From positions 1-46,424 of the forward strand of contig JAKJXP020000177.1 in the NCBI GenBank assembly GCA_022225965.2: a stretch of 46,424 bases of DNA, read 5' to 3'. The position numbers and the translations under genes are program-made. The notes under the pieces are model-generated. The model was given only the letters and a program-made list of their open reading frames with translations, searched no databases and had not been told where the DNA came from. This document shows, piece by piece, positions 12,201 through 22,143 of the stretch. Position 1 is the first letter of the stretch; every line of letters starts with the position of its first letter. Source of the stretch: Diatrype stigma (taxonomy: Eukaryota > Ascomycota > Sordariomycetes > Xylariales > Diatrypaceae).

Positions 12201-12858
12201 CTGCTTTTTACGATAATTTGGAATTCCATTTTTTTATTGGCGTTTATATAATTTTATTTATTAAAGGGCCGATATATTAAAAAACGAAAAAATAATCGAT
12301 AATTATATTTAATAATATTAAAGCGGAATTTATTAACCTTATTTTTATCGAAAGAAATAATATTTGATTTAATTTTATATTAACCGAATTAAAATATTTT
12401 TAATAAAAGCCTTATATTATATTTACGGATTCGAAAAATGTAATAGCAATAACGTTAAATCCGTTAAATATAATAAAAACGTAATACGTAAATGCCCGAT
12501 ATAAATGGATTATCGATAAGGTCGAAAAAAGCTTTTTCCGATTACTTTATATCGAAACGAATAATATAATCGCAAACGGCTTTACGAAAGCCCTTTAAAC
12601 GGAAAAATATAAGCAATTCGTATGGCAAATAAAATTAGGCCTATATTAATAAAATTAAAGCGGTTATATAAATAATTATTAATCGGCTATAACCTTTATT
12701 TCGATGCGATATACCGTAACGACGTAAAATAATAAATTAAAAGTTTTTATATTTCGAAAAATATCGTATATTTAAATGGAACAATACTAATTAATTTCTA
12801 AACTTAATATAAAAAGGGTACTAAAAACGGCTTCGTTTTCCAAAGGCGTTTAAGGGGC
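9206..12858 (+). pseudogene. Copia pol of outer element (RT and RNase H readable), inactivated
   Basis: Plus-strand pol relic. RT motif A-like DIKIAFLN at about 11435 is followed by ...IYKLKQTLYDL and, 83 codons on, by YINDIF at 11684, the decayed YVDD box. RNase H-type sequence runs from about 12170 to 12650 (FTDSKN, then ...IIANGFTKAL followed by TAA). Dozens of TAA/TAG codons interrupt it. The upstream part (9206-11000) should hold protease and integrase, but I could not read motifs there. The 3' LTR follows at 12859. Confidence 0.75.
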
Positions 12859-12993
12859 TGTATTATATGGCTAATGCTTTAATGGCATTACCCATACCTA
12901 AGCAACCGCCTTTTAGCACTTTACCTGCTTAGATTCCTTTAAATCTAAATCATCAGTTTTTTTCCTGCAGCTGCTTTTTGCTTTATACCTGCA
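12859..12993 (+). repeat. Right 135-bp direct repeat (3' LTR of outer element)
   Basis: Partner of 541-675. Here the first ~65 bases carry the T/A variants and the remainder carries C/G, the mirror image of the left copy. The RIPped tract therefore ends inside this repeat, near 12924. Confidence 0.85.
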
Positions 12994-13289
12994 ATATCAT
13001 GACTATATAGAATCGACGCTCCCACTTATAAGGGCTATACAATTCCCTAGCCAGTACAACAAAAAGAAGACGGGTTGCCTTGTTCCTCGAGTGGGCAACG
13101 AGCAAGGCAACGAGAAACGATACAAGCAACAAGACACTAGCACGATTCGTGAGGCTTCTAGAGACCATCTTCATCGCCTATGAAAAGGGGAAGTTGGTGT
13201 TTATTGGCAACCCAAAGTGTGTGGCTATCAAGAGCCTAGGAAGTGTGGACAAGGTAGAAGATATCCACAAAGACACCGATAACGATTAA
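12994..13289 (+). pseudogene. 3' half of the TE-split paralog (copy 1)
   Basis: It starts directly at the end of the right LTR. From 12995 one frame gives YHDYIESTLPLI...FPSQYNKKKTGCLV, paralleling ERLQILENLI...WPFEHDTRKMVCLLV of the protein at 14423. A frameshift near 13075-13085 then moves to the frame that reads WATSKATR...RFVRLLETIFIAYEKGKLVFIG, matching VRRLISVLEDLF...RKGKLVFIG of copy 2. It ends at a TAA (13287-13289). The 69-codon frame often taken from here starts with TTG, not ATG. With the fragment at 156-540 it forms one gene broken by a retrotransposon and by frameshifts. Confidence 0.6.
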
Positions 13290-14422
13290 GATTACCGTGG
13301 CAAGGGGGACTTTCTATTTCAAGCCTTTCACTGAAGCTGCATATGAGTGTGGTGGCCCAGAGAAAATTGGTTGACTGGTTAGCATAGACATATTAAAATC
13401 TTATAAAATCAAGGTTTTATCTATATTAAGCCCTTATTGTCCTTGAGTTTAGCAACGATGTATTATCGTTTACTCGCCGTACCAGTATCCCACGGTTTGG
13501 GTCTGTCTACCTCATGCAAACAATGTAGATGGGTTCGCAATCATAGTGCAATGGAGTTGATCATGTTTTGAATATGGTGGTATGTGATGGCGCTAATTGG
13601 GTGGTGGTTTTCTGTAAGTATATGTATGATTCAGGGAGCCTCGGCTTCATTGTGGACTGCCCAGTCTTCACAACGTTGCTAATATAAACGTACCTAGGGT
13701 TTCGAGGATATAGATACACATAGACATACCCTTTATTGTAGTAAGTGTTATCGAAATATCGACTCCCCCCCGTTGTTGTTAGATATCTCGAAGGGAATCA
13801 AGCAGCTAGCAGGGGTACACTACGAATGACCTATGGAGAAATGTAACCATGATGCTTGTTTACATTTAGGGGGAAATACAAAGGAGTCACGACGTACCAG
13901 CCTGGAACCCGATGTAGTGTTTATGAGGAATGCTCAGTACAACAAATTGGCCTCTAGGAATGCTTCGTGCAACGGGGACACCGCCTACTACTTCAAACAC
14001 CAATCAGTGTAGGGCTACGACGTGTGCTCTTGGTGTCAGTATAACGTAGGCCTAGTAACTCATTATCGCGTAATGTACCCTATTGACATGATTTGAGGCA
14101 AACTCACTTCGGATGAGAGACCAGACAAAGCAGCCCGCCTCTCCATACTCCGGTTGGTATGACGAAACACGATATACGACCTTGATTCATTCTTGTCATC
14201 GTTGAAGACGATGATTCACGGCTCGCATACCCTGCCTCCATAAATCTCTATAAATAGGGGCACATCCTGTTAGTTCTGGTAAGCTGCATCCAGTTGCTTT
14301 ACCAACATTTCCACGAGTATCGTCACTTCTCGGAACTTAGAAGAGAGCGAAACCGTCCGGCTTAACCCATAATACATGCATACACCAAGATATACCACGG
14401 ACCTTGAAAGCAACGACCGAAC
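13290..14422. other. Intergenic stretch upstream of copy 2
   Basis: Normal base composition and no convincing gene on either strand. A TATAAATA box lies at 14249-14256, about 170 bases before the ATG at 14423. It is followed by a pyrimidine-rich leader and could be the core promoter of that gene. Confidence 0.5.
14249..14256 (+). promoter_or_regulatory. Candidate TATA box for the gene at 14423
   Basis: TATAAATA followed by a G-run, about 170 bases upstream of the start codon. Spacing and context are reasonable for a fungal promoter with a ~140-base leader. No expression evidence is available. Confidence 0.4.
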
Positions 14423-15205
14423 ATGAATCCCGCAACATGCCTAATAGAGCTCGCTCAGGGCGTGTTCGATTTCGAAAAGTACTATCATTGGGTTCGGGCA
14501 TTTCTCGAATACGTGATAGATCCCAACGCTGAAGAGAGAGCCGAGAGGTTCAGAGTATTCTGGAGAGAACGCAGCCAACCTATCGGGTTCATAAAGCTGT
14601 TTCAAATTGACCCCGCCGCCCATGCGCAATTCATCGCCAGCGTGGTGTTCAAGCAGAAGCTCGGGTTGGCTCCAAGCCCTGAAGACTACCATCCTTCGAG
14701 ACCGCCCCTTATCATGGTCAGTTGGGACTCACAGTACGGGGAGATGACCCCGAACGAAAAGCTGGCCTGCATGATCAGCGACGCCGCCAACTTGATTCAC
14801 CAAATCTTCCCGGACCCCGATACGTGCGAGGCTTACACCCGGGCTCACAACCCGGATCACTACTGCCACGAACGCCTGCAGATCCTGGAAAACCTGATCT
14901 CGCAAAAGATAGGGTCCTTCCGGTGGCCCTTCGAGCATGACACGAGAAAAATGGTGTGCCTCTTGGTCAACATCGGGGCGGTAACGAACAGACAGACGTC
15001 TGAGATTGTGAGGCGGCTCATCAGTGTCCTTGAGGACCTCTTCGTCACGAGACGTAAAGGGAAGCTAGTCTTCATCGGCACCAATGACTATAGTCTTCTC
15101 AACGCCTTGACTAGTAGGAACAGAGACAGGCCGGTGGTGATTTATGAAGAGGATGAACCCATTCATCGCCCCGCTGATAGCGAGGCTTGGAATATGAACG
15201 GATAG
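14423..15205 (+). CDS. Hypothetical protein, 260 aa (family copy 2)
   Basis: A single uninterrupted ATG frame of 260 codons. I do not recognise the family. It is an acidic/neutral soluble-looking protein with no signal peptide, membrane segment or obvious catalytic motif. Notable segments are a tyrosine/tryptophan-rich N-terminus (FDFEKYYHWVRAFLEYV, residues 16-32), IFPDPDTC near 126-133, KMVCLLV, and RKGKLVFIG near the C-terminus. These same segments recur in the fragments at 156-540/12994-13289 and, more remotely, in the protein at 16615-17295 (IFP, two spaced His, ALxILExL, FP followed by KMxCLV), so the three are likely paralogs. A TATA box lies 170 bases upstream. The long clean frame with balanced composition argues for a real, recently functional gene. 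The function is unknown. Confidence 0.7.
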   Translation: MNPATCLIELAQGVFDFEKYYHWVRAFLEYVIDPNAEERAERFRVFWRERSQPIGFIKLFQIDPAAHAQFIASVVFKQKLGLAPSPEDYHPSRPPLIMVSWDSQYGEMTPNEKLACMISDAANLIHQIFPDPDTCEAYTRAHNPDHYCHERLQILENLISQKIGSFRWPFEHDTRKMVCLLVNIGAVTNRQTSEIVRRLISVLEDLFVTRRKGKLVFIGTNDYSLLNALTSRNRDRPVVIYEEDEPIHRPADSEAWNMNG

Positions 15206-15657
15206 GATAGGAAGGATGTCAGAGCTAGTCTCGGCATTTACATTTTGTCCAGGTTCAACAAGACGGGTATAGTCATCTAAGGATGTTTTAGGGAGGATCA
15301 GTCAGGAGTACTACTTCCGAGTTATATAAATTGGTTGGATTTTGGGATCTCCTTCATTGCATAGTACAAGCTAGATGCATCTAATATGCATTTGTACCTC
15401 TATAGGCTGGGCTCAATTTGATCTCGCTGGAAAGTGATACGTTGAGTGAACCATGCCCAATGCTTGCGTGAAGACTAATCTTCGTGGTCCTATCTGCTTA
15501 CCACCACTCTTCTTGGTTACCATGGTGAAAACGCCAACCTTCCGATCAAGAAAGCCCCTATACATGCTACGCACAGCCTTATTTATTATATTTATGTTCC
15601 TTCGTGTTAGTTCTCTGTGTCGGTAGTTAGACTACATACAAGCCAAATTCGACGCCG

Positions 15658-15691
15658 ATGAAAGTCTTTCCCCAATGAAAGTCTTTCCCCA
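15658..15691. repeat. 17-bp tandem duplication
   Basis: ATGAAAGTCTTTCCCCA occurs twice in immediate succession (15658-15674, 15675-15691), 39 bases before the G-run of the gap. It may be real or an artefact of gap closure. Confidence 0.85.
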
Positions 15692-15729
15692 AGTCCTTTC
15701 ATGTGCTGTGGCTCCCAGCGTACTAGTTT

Positions 15730-15785
15730 GGGGGGGGGGGGGGGGGGGCGCCAAAGGTNNNNNNNNNCCCCCCCCCCCCCCCCCC
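15730..15785. other. Assembly gap flanked by poly-G and poly-C
   Basis: Nineteen G (15730-15748), a short unique stretch, nine N (15759-15767), then eighteen C (15768-15785). Long G ending one contig and long C starting the next fit reads ending in no-signal G calls or an unresolvable homopolymer. The true sequence and length here are unknown. Confidence 0.9.
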
Positions 15786-16614
15786 GTCATAGGTCTCGAG
15801 GCTATGGAAACCATGGCAGGGGCGGCTGTGATATAGCTATAGGAGCCACCAAGTAGTATATACTCTATAAAAGTATTCTGTAAATGGTCCCCAGCAAATT
15901 ATGACCAGAGTGTTCACGACAAAGACTCGATCCCCACCTAGATCATAACATGGTCATACTCCATTATTATATAGTAAAGTTCAGATTACCACGGCAGGCT
16001 TGAAACGACACGGGCTTTGCTCAACCCCGGCTTTATACGAAGCTTATGGTAGAAGGTTAACCCGCATCGAAAATAAGGATCTAGAAGTCATTCTAGCAAG
16101 TTTGCCTAGAGTCAATCCAATGACGCATGATCTAGTGGTATATGGTAACACCTGGGCTGGAGACGATCGGTTCCATGGCAGATTTCTAGTGACTCACGGT
16201 GAAGTCAACTCTACGTAATACGTTGGTGTCACAAACTGGTATTCCGAAGAGAGCGAGGCTCAAATCATCAAGTGATTCATGCTGGAACAAAGAGAGGAAC
16301 ACGAGGATACAAGGCCACTAGATTTCTTCAAGAGTGGGAGGCCCCCCGAAACCCCCCTAGTGAACAGATCATCGGACACTCATCGTTTACTATTACTTAC
16401 AGATTTAACCCCTTTCCGACGCAACACCCAAACTACGAATTCACAGTGTACTCTTATAACTAGCTCCAGTACAACGTGATACTTCTTGGAATAACTGGTG
16501 TAGGTACAGTGACATACCTACGTATAGGAGCCCATGTTCTCAATTATTCGTTGATTGTCCCCCACGCCGATTTGGATACATCTTCAAGAACCCGGGCATC
16601 TAACCACAATCGTC

Positions 16615-17295
16615 ATGGAGAAGATGACACACGACAGCGAAGATGGGCAGCCCAGCAGTCACACATCCGCAGAAGATATACCGATTGAAAAACTATTTAA
16701 CCAAGCTATGGAACATGGGTATGACCGGAAACTGGAGAAAGTAAAGGGGTTTTATGAATCTGGATCAGATATCGGCACTGTCAAAATATTAGGGACCCGC
16801 TTCGGCCCTGAGGACGAAGCAGCCATGCTATTCTTCCAGTTTCTCAAGGATCAGGGAAGGGAGATTACACAACAAGATGTCAACAGCATCCAAGATACGA
16901 GTCCCCCAATCACTCTGTTTACAACCAGGCCTCCTGGCAGAATAGGAGAACCCCTGCTCATCATCAAGGACATCATGGCGAAACTCAGGCCCATATTTCC
17001 CGGAATAGGCTCTGTGAGTTCAGTTAACCGCGCCTTGCATTCCACCAACGAGCAGCACGTTTCAAAAACCATCGACAATGCGCTCGCGATCCTCGAACGG
17101 TTGACCCCACATGTATTAGCTAGCGCCACGTTCCCCCATCAGGCTAACGGGAAAATGTTATGCCTTGTTACTGGCCTCGATCGCGCGATTAAGAAAGGTA
17201 GTGAGGGAGCAACCCAGGCGGGGAGGCTCGTAGCTGTTGAATACCTAGCGGGTCCGGGGAGTGTGGAGGAGGTGTATCAGGGTGGATGGGAATGA
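16615..17295 (+). CDS. Hypothetical protein, 226 aa (family copy 3)
   Basis: The first ATG of the frame is at 16615 in good context (GTCATGG). The apparent start 60 bases earlier is a TTG. It encodes a soluble-looking protein with a polar Ser/Asp-rich N-terminus and no signal peptide or membrane segment. I do not recognise a domain. Alignment by eye with the protein at 14423 gives a shared order: an IG-x-(I/V)-K step, IFP, a His pair, (A)LxILExL, then FP and KMxCLV, with similar spacing over about 150 residues. The RKGKLVFIG block of copies 1 and 2 is not present. This is a divergent paralog or a remote homologue. Confidence 0.6.
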   Translation: MEKMTHDSEDGQPSSHTSAEDIPIEKLFNQAMEHGYDRKLEKVKGFYESGSDIGTVKILGTRFGPEDEAAMLFFQFLKDQGREITQQDVNSIQDTSPPITLFTTRPPGRIGEPLLIIKDIMAKLRPIFPGIGSVSSVNRALHSTNEQHVSKTIDNALAILERLTPHVLASATFPHQANGKMLCLVTGLDRAIKKGSEGATQAGRLVAVEYLAGPGSVEEVYQGGWE

Positions 17296-17939
17296 TAATA
17301 TAAGTGGCTGATGGGAGTGGATTACGAGCGTTAGATTGGGTGGTGGGTTGCTATTGATGATAATGTAAGGAAAAAGGAAAAAAAAGATGGAGTGAAATCG
17401 GTATATGTAAGTGTGTAGGTTCCAGCTGTGAAGCTGAGTGTGAGAGCTAGCCTATATACTGGAGTGGATAGGATGACTAAGGTACTAGCCACCCAAGATG
17501 ACATAGGGGTAAGGGGAGGGGGGGAATGGGTAAAGGGCGGGAGAAAAGGAAAAGGAGTGGGGGAGGTTGCGAACAGATTGGATCGAGACACTCTCGTAGC
17601 TTTCTGTAGTTCTGTTACCAGAATTTCTATGCGATGCTTTTGGCACTACCTATTGTGGCCATGCTTCCACTATGGCTTCTCTTAGTAACGGCCACCCAGG
17701 TTAATAGCATCTTTGATCTGCCTCTGTTCTTCGACAACCCCCCCAAGTTTTAGCGAGTTCTATACCGTACCTCCAATCGTATCTTCGTAAGGGTATCGTG
17801 AGCTTCTATCATTACATATAATGTACAGTTTTTGCCCTCGTGCTCCATGCATCGCCCAATGATCCGGTGGACTGCCCCCCATGCATGCGGCCGTGAACTC
17901 CGAGGTGCACGCCGTTCCCAATCCATTACCGCCCTGTGA
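17296..17939. other. Intergenic stretch between convergent genes
   Basis: No gene recognised. Contains a purine-rich tract at about 17506-17566 with four G-runs (see the separate entry). The gene on the left points right and the gene on the right points left, so terminators of both should lie here, but none can be pinned down. Confidence 0.5.
17506..17530 (+). other. G-quadruplex-capable G-run cluster
   Basis: GGGG-TAA-GGGG-A-GGGGGGG-AAT-GGG: four or more G-tracts with loops of 1-3 bases, followed by further purine-rich sequence to about 17566. It lies between two convergent genes. Folding is predicted from pattern only. Confidence 0.5.
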
Positions 17940-19516
17940 TTATTCGTACTGCACCGTGACAGTCCTCGTCTGTACGATCTGAGAGTTTTCCATGATAGCC
18001 TTGTCGCTCCGGTCGTCATCTCCGCTCCCTCTATCACCGGTGGCGACTTCCACCGTCATCGCTTGCTCGCCCCGGGTTCGGTGCCGGCCGGACATAGCAT
18101 AGAGCTCGTTGCTGTCACCGAACTTCTCGTACTGGCTTCGATGCTTCTTCCGAGGCCCGTACAAGGTCTCTGGGGCTCCGTTGATATTGGGCCCGGATTT
18201 GGAGCCCTCCCCGGTCTCCGCTTCGCTGCCACAGAGCTTGGGCGCCGTGTGTCGGAAGAACTTGCGCATCGTGGGTATAGAGCCGCAAATGATGAAAAGG
18301 TTCGCCTCAATGAATCTGTCGCAAATGGCTGTCAGAACGGGAGTTTGAGGTATTTTGGCAGTGGCTAAGTGTCAAATCTGGTTGATGAGGTGATTAGGCA
18401 CTTACACCCACATGCTCGCTGGAGCGGTATCCCAGGGCTGATCTGGGCTAGAAAGCAGGGGCAGAAGTAGTACGAGCCTGATGATGGATGTTGCGACCGT
18501 CATCGACCCGACGGCAAACACCCAAACGGCTATGGCTTTCTGTGATAACTTCATGCGAAGACCGATGACCATGCGTATTGGGAGGATGAACAATATGATA
18601 TCGGTGACGATGTTCGTAACAGCAGTGGCGATGTACAAGGCGGTCCGGTCGATACAGGAGCCTCCCACCATGCCCATATCCCAGGCCTTCTCTATGGGCC
18701 TACAGCCGAAGATGAGCAACAGCGTGATGATGGGCGAGTAGCAGACCACAATCCCAATGGTCGCCCAGGATGAGTATTGGAACCATGTCTGTGGCGATAT
18801 TTGGAGATAAAAGGTGAGGAGGGATAATTTTGCGAACCCGTTGCATAGCGCGTACGTGGGTGCAGATGCATACATGCTCTTTAGATGCGCATCTTCAGTT
18901 AGCTACTACCCCTGAGCCACTTTCCCTCAAATAGCTTCGAGACTTACGAGTATGAAGAGATTATATCGTTCTATTGGCATCTCCCACGCATGCACACCTA
19001 GACCATCGAATCCGAGAGACCCTGCAACGGTGAGTTTCGAGCCATCTTCGAGCGAGTCCTCTCAGAGATAAAAGCTTACATGTATTGATTGCTTGCGTGG
19101 CCATTGTGAATATCTGTGAGGCTTGGTTAGCAGTTCGGTCTCCAATCGTCCAACTCGATAGTTACGTCAAGGGCTATAACCCACCCATGCTAGAAACAAG
19201 AATGCTTGCACAAGTTAGCCTTTTGTCTCCTTTCCCCATTCCCTGTCACTATGCAGATAAGGCGTGGGTAGATAGAACAGGTTGACCCTTTCGGGTGAGG
19301 GAAGTACATACCATCGTCAATCTGGAGACCCTTCGATAGGTATAGCTTGGTATATACCCTTTGTGCCAATGCGAGGCATGCGAGGAAGCCCCCAATGGCG
19401 AAAATCCAGTAATGCTGGACATGAAGGCTCCTCTGCGGATTATCGAAGTCGACGACGTAGCCCTCCGGCGGTGAACTGAATGTCACGACGCCATTTGTCG
19501 TAGGGAAACCGGGCAT
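17940..19516 (-). CDS. Seven-TM rhodopsin-domain (Pth11-like/SAT4-type) membrane protein
   Basis: Six exons by eye: 19516-19312, 19204-19185, 19113-19080, 19021-18948, 18878-18406, 18315-17940, giving 393 aa. The spliced protein shows the fungal rhodopsin-domain signatures: QRVYTK after TM1, LQIDDAFLFLAW, GLGVHAWEMP, FAKLSLLTFYLQI, then CRPIEKAWD...CIDRTALYI, ILPIRMVIGLRM and a last segment EANLFIICGSIPTMRKFFRH. A ~125-residue hydrophilic tail follows. Exon 2 is a 20-nt microexon with a GTGGGT donor; without it the conserved DDxxxxLAW block is lost. The start is the ATG before PGFPTTNG. Known relatives include Pth11-class receptors and the SAT4-type proteins of metabolite clusters. The ligand and the role here are unknown, and no CFEM domain is present. 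Confidence 0.85.
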
Positions 19517-22143
19517 CTTGACCTCGCTACCAGTCGGGGCCTACGACTGGAAAGTGGGCTCGGGGAGATCGAGTGGAACTAAGGAAGCCGACCACCTGGA
19601 CATAGGACCGTATATTTGTGCTTTCGACAACCCGGGTACATCGATCGCCGTGGTGCCGTTATGACGGTGCAGCTGAATGGTCTGTGCAGCAGCCTGTCCG
19701 ATGTAAAATGTATCAACGTCTCAGGTGAGGCGGTCATCTCTATCACGATCTGAAAAAGACTTCCGATGGGACCTAACTGCAGATGAAGGCCTAACATCCC
19801 GGTACTCTTGCATGGCAAACGGGCGAAGGCGAAGGCTCTGATGACTTGGCACTTTCCGGACTGGACTTTGAGGGATAATACTATGCCGAACAGCTTTCAT
19901 ATACCCCTGCAGAATAATGCATACATAGTATAATAACGCTTTTGCTTTATGATCTATTTAATTCCCTCCCCCGCAACATGGCGGAGCGCATGCCAGATTC
20001 TGCGTAGATTTGGAGTATTTAGTTACTATTACCTCATTGATTCCTAGAGGTAAAAATCTATCAGCGCGCAACTTACTATGTAATAGTTGGTTATTTATAC
20101 CCCATAATTGATCGGACGAAAAGCTGTACTACACTGAACGGACTGCATAGTCGTAGATCCCGCAGAGAAACACGCGGGGTCCGAACGGGCCGAAGGATCG
20201 CGTAATAGACTAGTTAAATAGTTACATATGTCTTTGAAGCAAGCCTGCTATTCATGTTCCTTTCCAGAGTTCCAGGCACCCGTATTCAAACCCTTCCCGT
20301 CCCTACTACCTATTCATGCAACAGCATGCGTACATTGAGGCTGTAGGGCTAACTGGCTAGGACCCTAGATCCCGTAATGTGGCTTAACGGTATCACGGCT
20401 GGCAGGGTCGCGGGAGGCTTCCGATAATATACGTAATATACGCTAGGCGGGAGTATCCTGGTTTAGCAAAGAGTATCCCGGTCTAGCAAAGTGGAACGCT
20501 TGATCGTCGTCAGCCCTGCCCCTTTTGAACAATGAACTTGTTAAGTATAGGCATGGTGTCCCCCAGTATTTCTCTAGACTATTGCTTTGTACCCCAAAGT
20601 TCGTTCCGAGCCGACGGGTTCGGAAGGAAGTTAACTAATTCCTCCAAAGAGTTTCGCAATCGATTGATGGGAAGGAGAAGACGAAGACGCATTTCTTTAA
20701 ATAACACGATGCCCTCGATGCTAGTCCAAAACACGGACCGATCTACTCGATCATCGAATATGACTGAATTTAGTGAAATATCCCGCAGTCGAATGAAGCT
20801 CGTTTGAGCAACTCAAATCATATGGCCATGGGACCCAACTGTTCTGATTATAGTATCTACAGCTACTATGCTAGTATGCCGCTGAACTTTACAACCTACT
20901 AATCGATTTTGATGCCTTCAAGCGGCGCAAGTTCGCACAGGTACTGAGGAGTGGCATGACGCTCCCTCACCTGACGCTCAGTCTTGAACCAGGTAGTAGA
21001 ACTGCTTCAGGCCTACCAAGTCGTCAGTCTATACACTCATGAGGTCTAAAGCAAATATCCATACAGCAGCAGGATTATACTCCGCGACCCACTACATCAC
21101 ATCATGAACTTAGTCTCACCATAAGCACTCAGATATGCAGAAGTCAGCTCCAACCAACATCGTCTCTCGCTATTTTTTCATACTGAACTGCCAAAGCGCA
21201 CCCCGCGTTTTAGGCTGCGACCCTTCTGTCTGCGAGTCATCGGAAAGGGAAGGTAATGATTTTACGAAAGCGGGACCTCCCGGTCTTGTTGCCGAGCGCT
21301 ATTTCCCCAACCGGCCCTTCTTCTTTCCAACATTCATATATACCCAAGTCGGCGGGGTTGGCAAACAAGGCCCCGGGCACCGCAACTTCGCACATTGAGT
21401 TTCACCTACAGTGTTATGGACTCAAGGTGAAGGCATCTAGACTTCATAATATGATAGGCTTCACCATAGCTACTGCCAAGCATCGATTCTTTCTACCCGT
21501 GCTTTCATTGCCGTAAGCTTCTATCTCACACGCTCCACCACCTCTCTTATCCATGTCTTTATGTTATACTGTATGTAAGAGTAACAACAACGTCTTCTGA
21601 GTCCGGACTCGCGTACCCATGTCTTCAGGTCGAGGTCTAACCGCATTCTTTAACGGCGACGATCCTTCAATCTCGGACCGGCAAGGTGGACATGCTATAC
21701 TTACCTACTCGGGAGTCTAAATGCCAACCTTTCCATGGCACGAAATTCAGCTAGGGGGGCCTCGGTGAAGAATGCTGAGCCTCGTTCGGCGCGCTTTCCT
21801 ATTGTATGTCCGAAGATGGCAGCGACTCCACGTAGCTAATGTAGAGAAGCGGGTTGAGGGGTAGTTGCATACCTACTGCATAGTATAATTGCTATCGACT
21901 GGGAGTCGGAGATTGTCGAGAGCAATAGCAAGCTCCTTTATAGATGCTGCCGATCGCCCGCCACGTTCTAAGACTGTATCCTGAGCATGTTGTTGCATGT
22001 ATGCATGCAGCCTTGACACATCTTCGGCCAGAGAAAAAAGTCAAGTAACGCAACGCAACGCAACACTGCGCCCATTCCCCTCCTTTCCTCGCCCTCTCGT
22101 CTTTGAGCGGCCAATCGACAATCGTTACAACCCTTCAGCCGCA
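19517..22143. other. Long intergenic stretch, no gene recognised
   Basis: About 2.6 kb of ordinary composition between divergently placed genes. Several short frames exist (19579-19818 -, 20532-20807 +, 21135-21398 +, and an unlisted minus frame overlapping 20532-20807), but none resembles a known family. Near the right end a short ACGCA repeat (about 22050-22066) and a pyrimidine-rich leader precede the oxidase start codon. Confidence 0.4.

Larger units (their letters stand above)
541..12993 (+). mobile_element. Outer Ty1/Copia LTR retrotransposon, RIPped, nested
   Basis: The element is bounded by 135-bp ungapped direct repeats (541-675, 12859-12993) that start TGTATT; the right copy ends TGCA. 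A purine-rich AAGGGG lies one base before the right repeat, as expected for a polypurine tract of a + strand element. The coding part is AT-rich with many stops. Reverse transcriptase remains readable on + : DIKIAFLN at about 11435 and YINDIF at 11684, in one frame 83 codons apart, as in Copia RT. An RNase H tail (YIET...IIANGFTKAL) lies near 12550-12600. Without the inner element it would be about 6.0 kb. No clear target duplication was seen (TGCCA before, ATATC after), so either the ends are a little off or the flank has changed. Confidence 0.85.
15206..16614. other. Intergenic stretch with an assembly gap
   Basis: No gene recognised. Short frames at 16000-16218, 16272-16463 and 16279-16479 show no family resemblance, and the first begins with TTG. 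The stretch holds a 17-bp perfect tandem duplication (15658-15691) and the homopolymer-flanked gap at 15730-15785, so some sequence is missing here. Confidence 0.5.

Noticed and set aside
13080..13289. Stand-alone 69-aa gene
   Set aside because: The frame begins with TTG and is the C-terminal end of a frameshifted paralog cut by the retrotransposon.
20532..20807. 91-codon plus frame, and a 73-codon minus frame opposite it
   Set aside because: Both are open by length alone. Neither shows a family motif, splice context or supporting neighbour.
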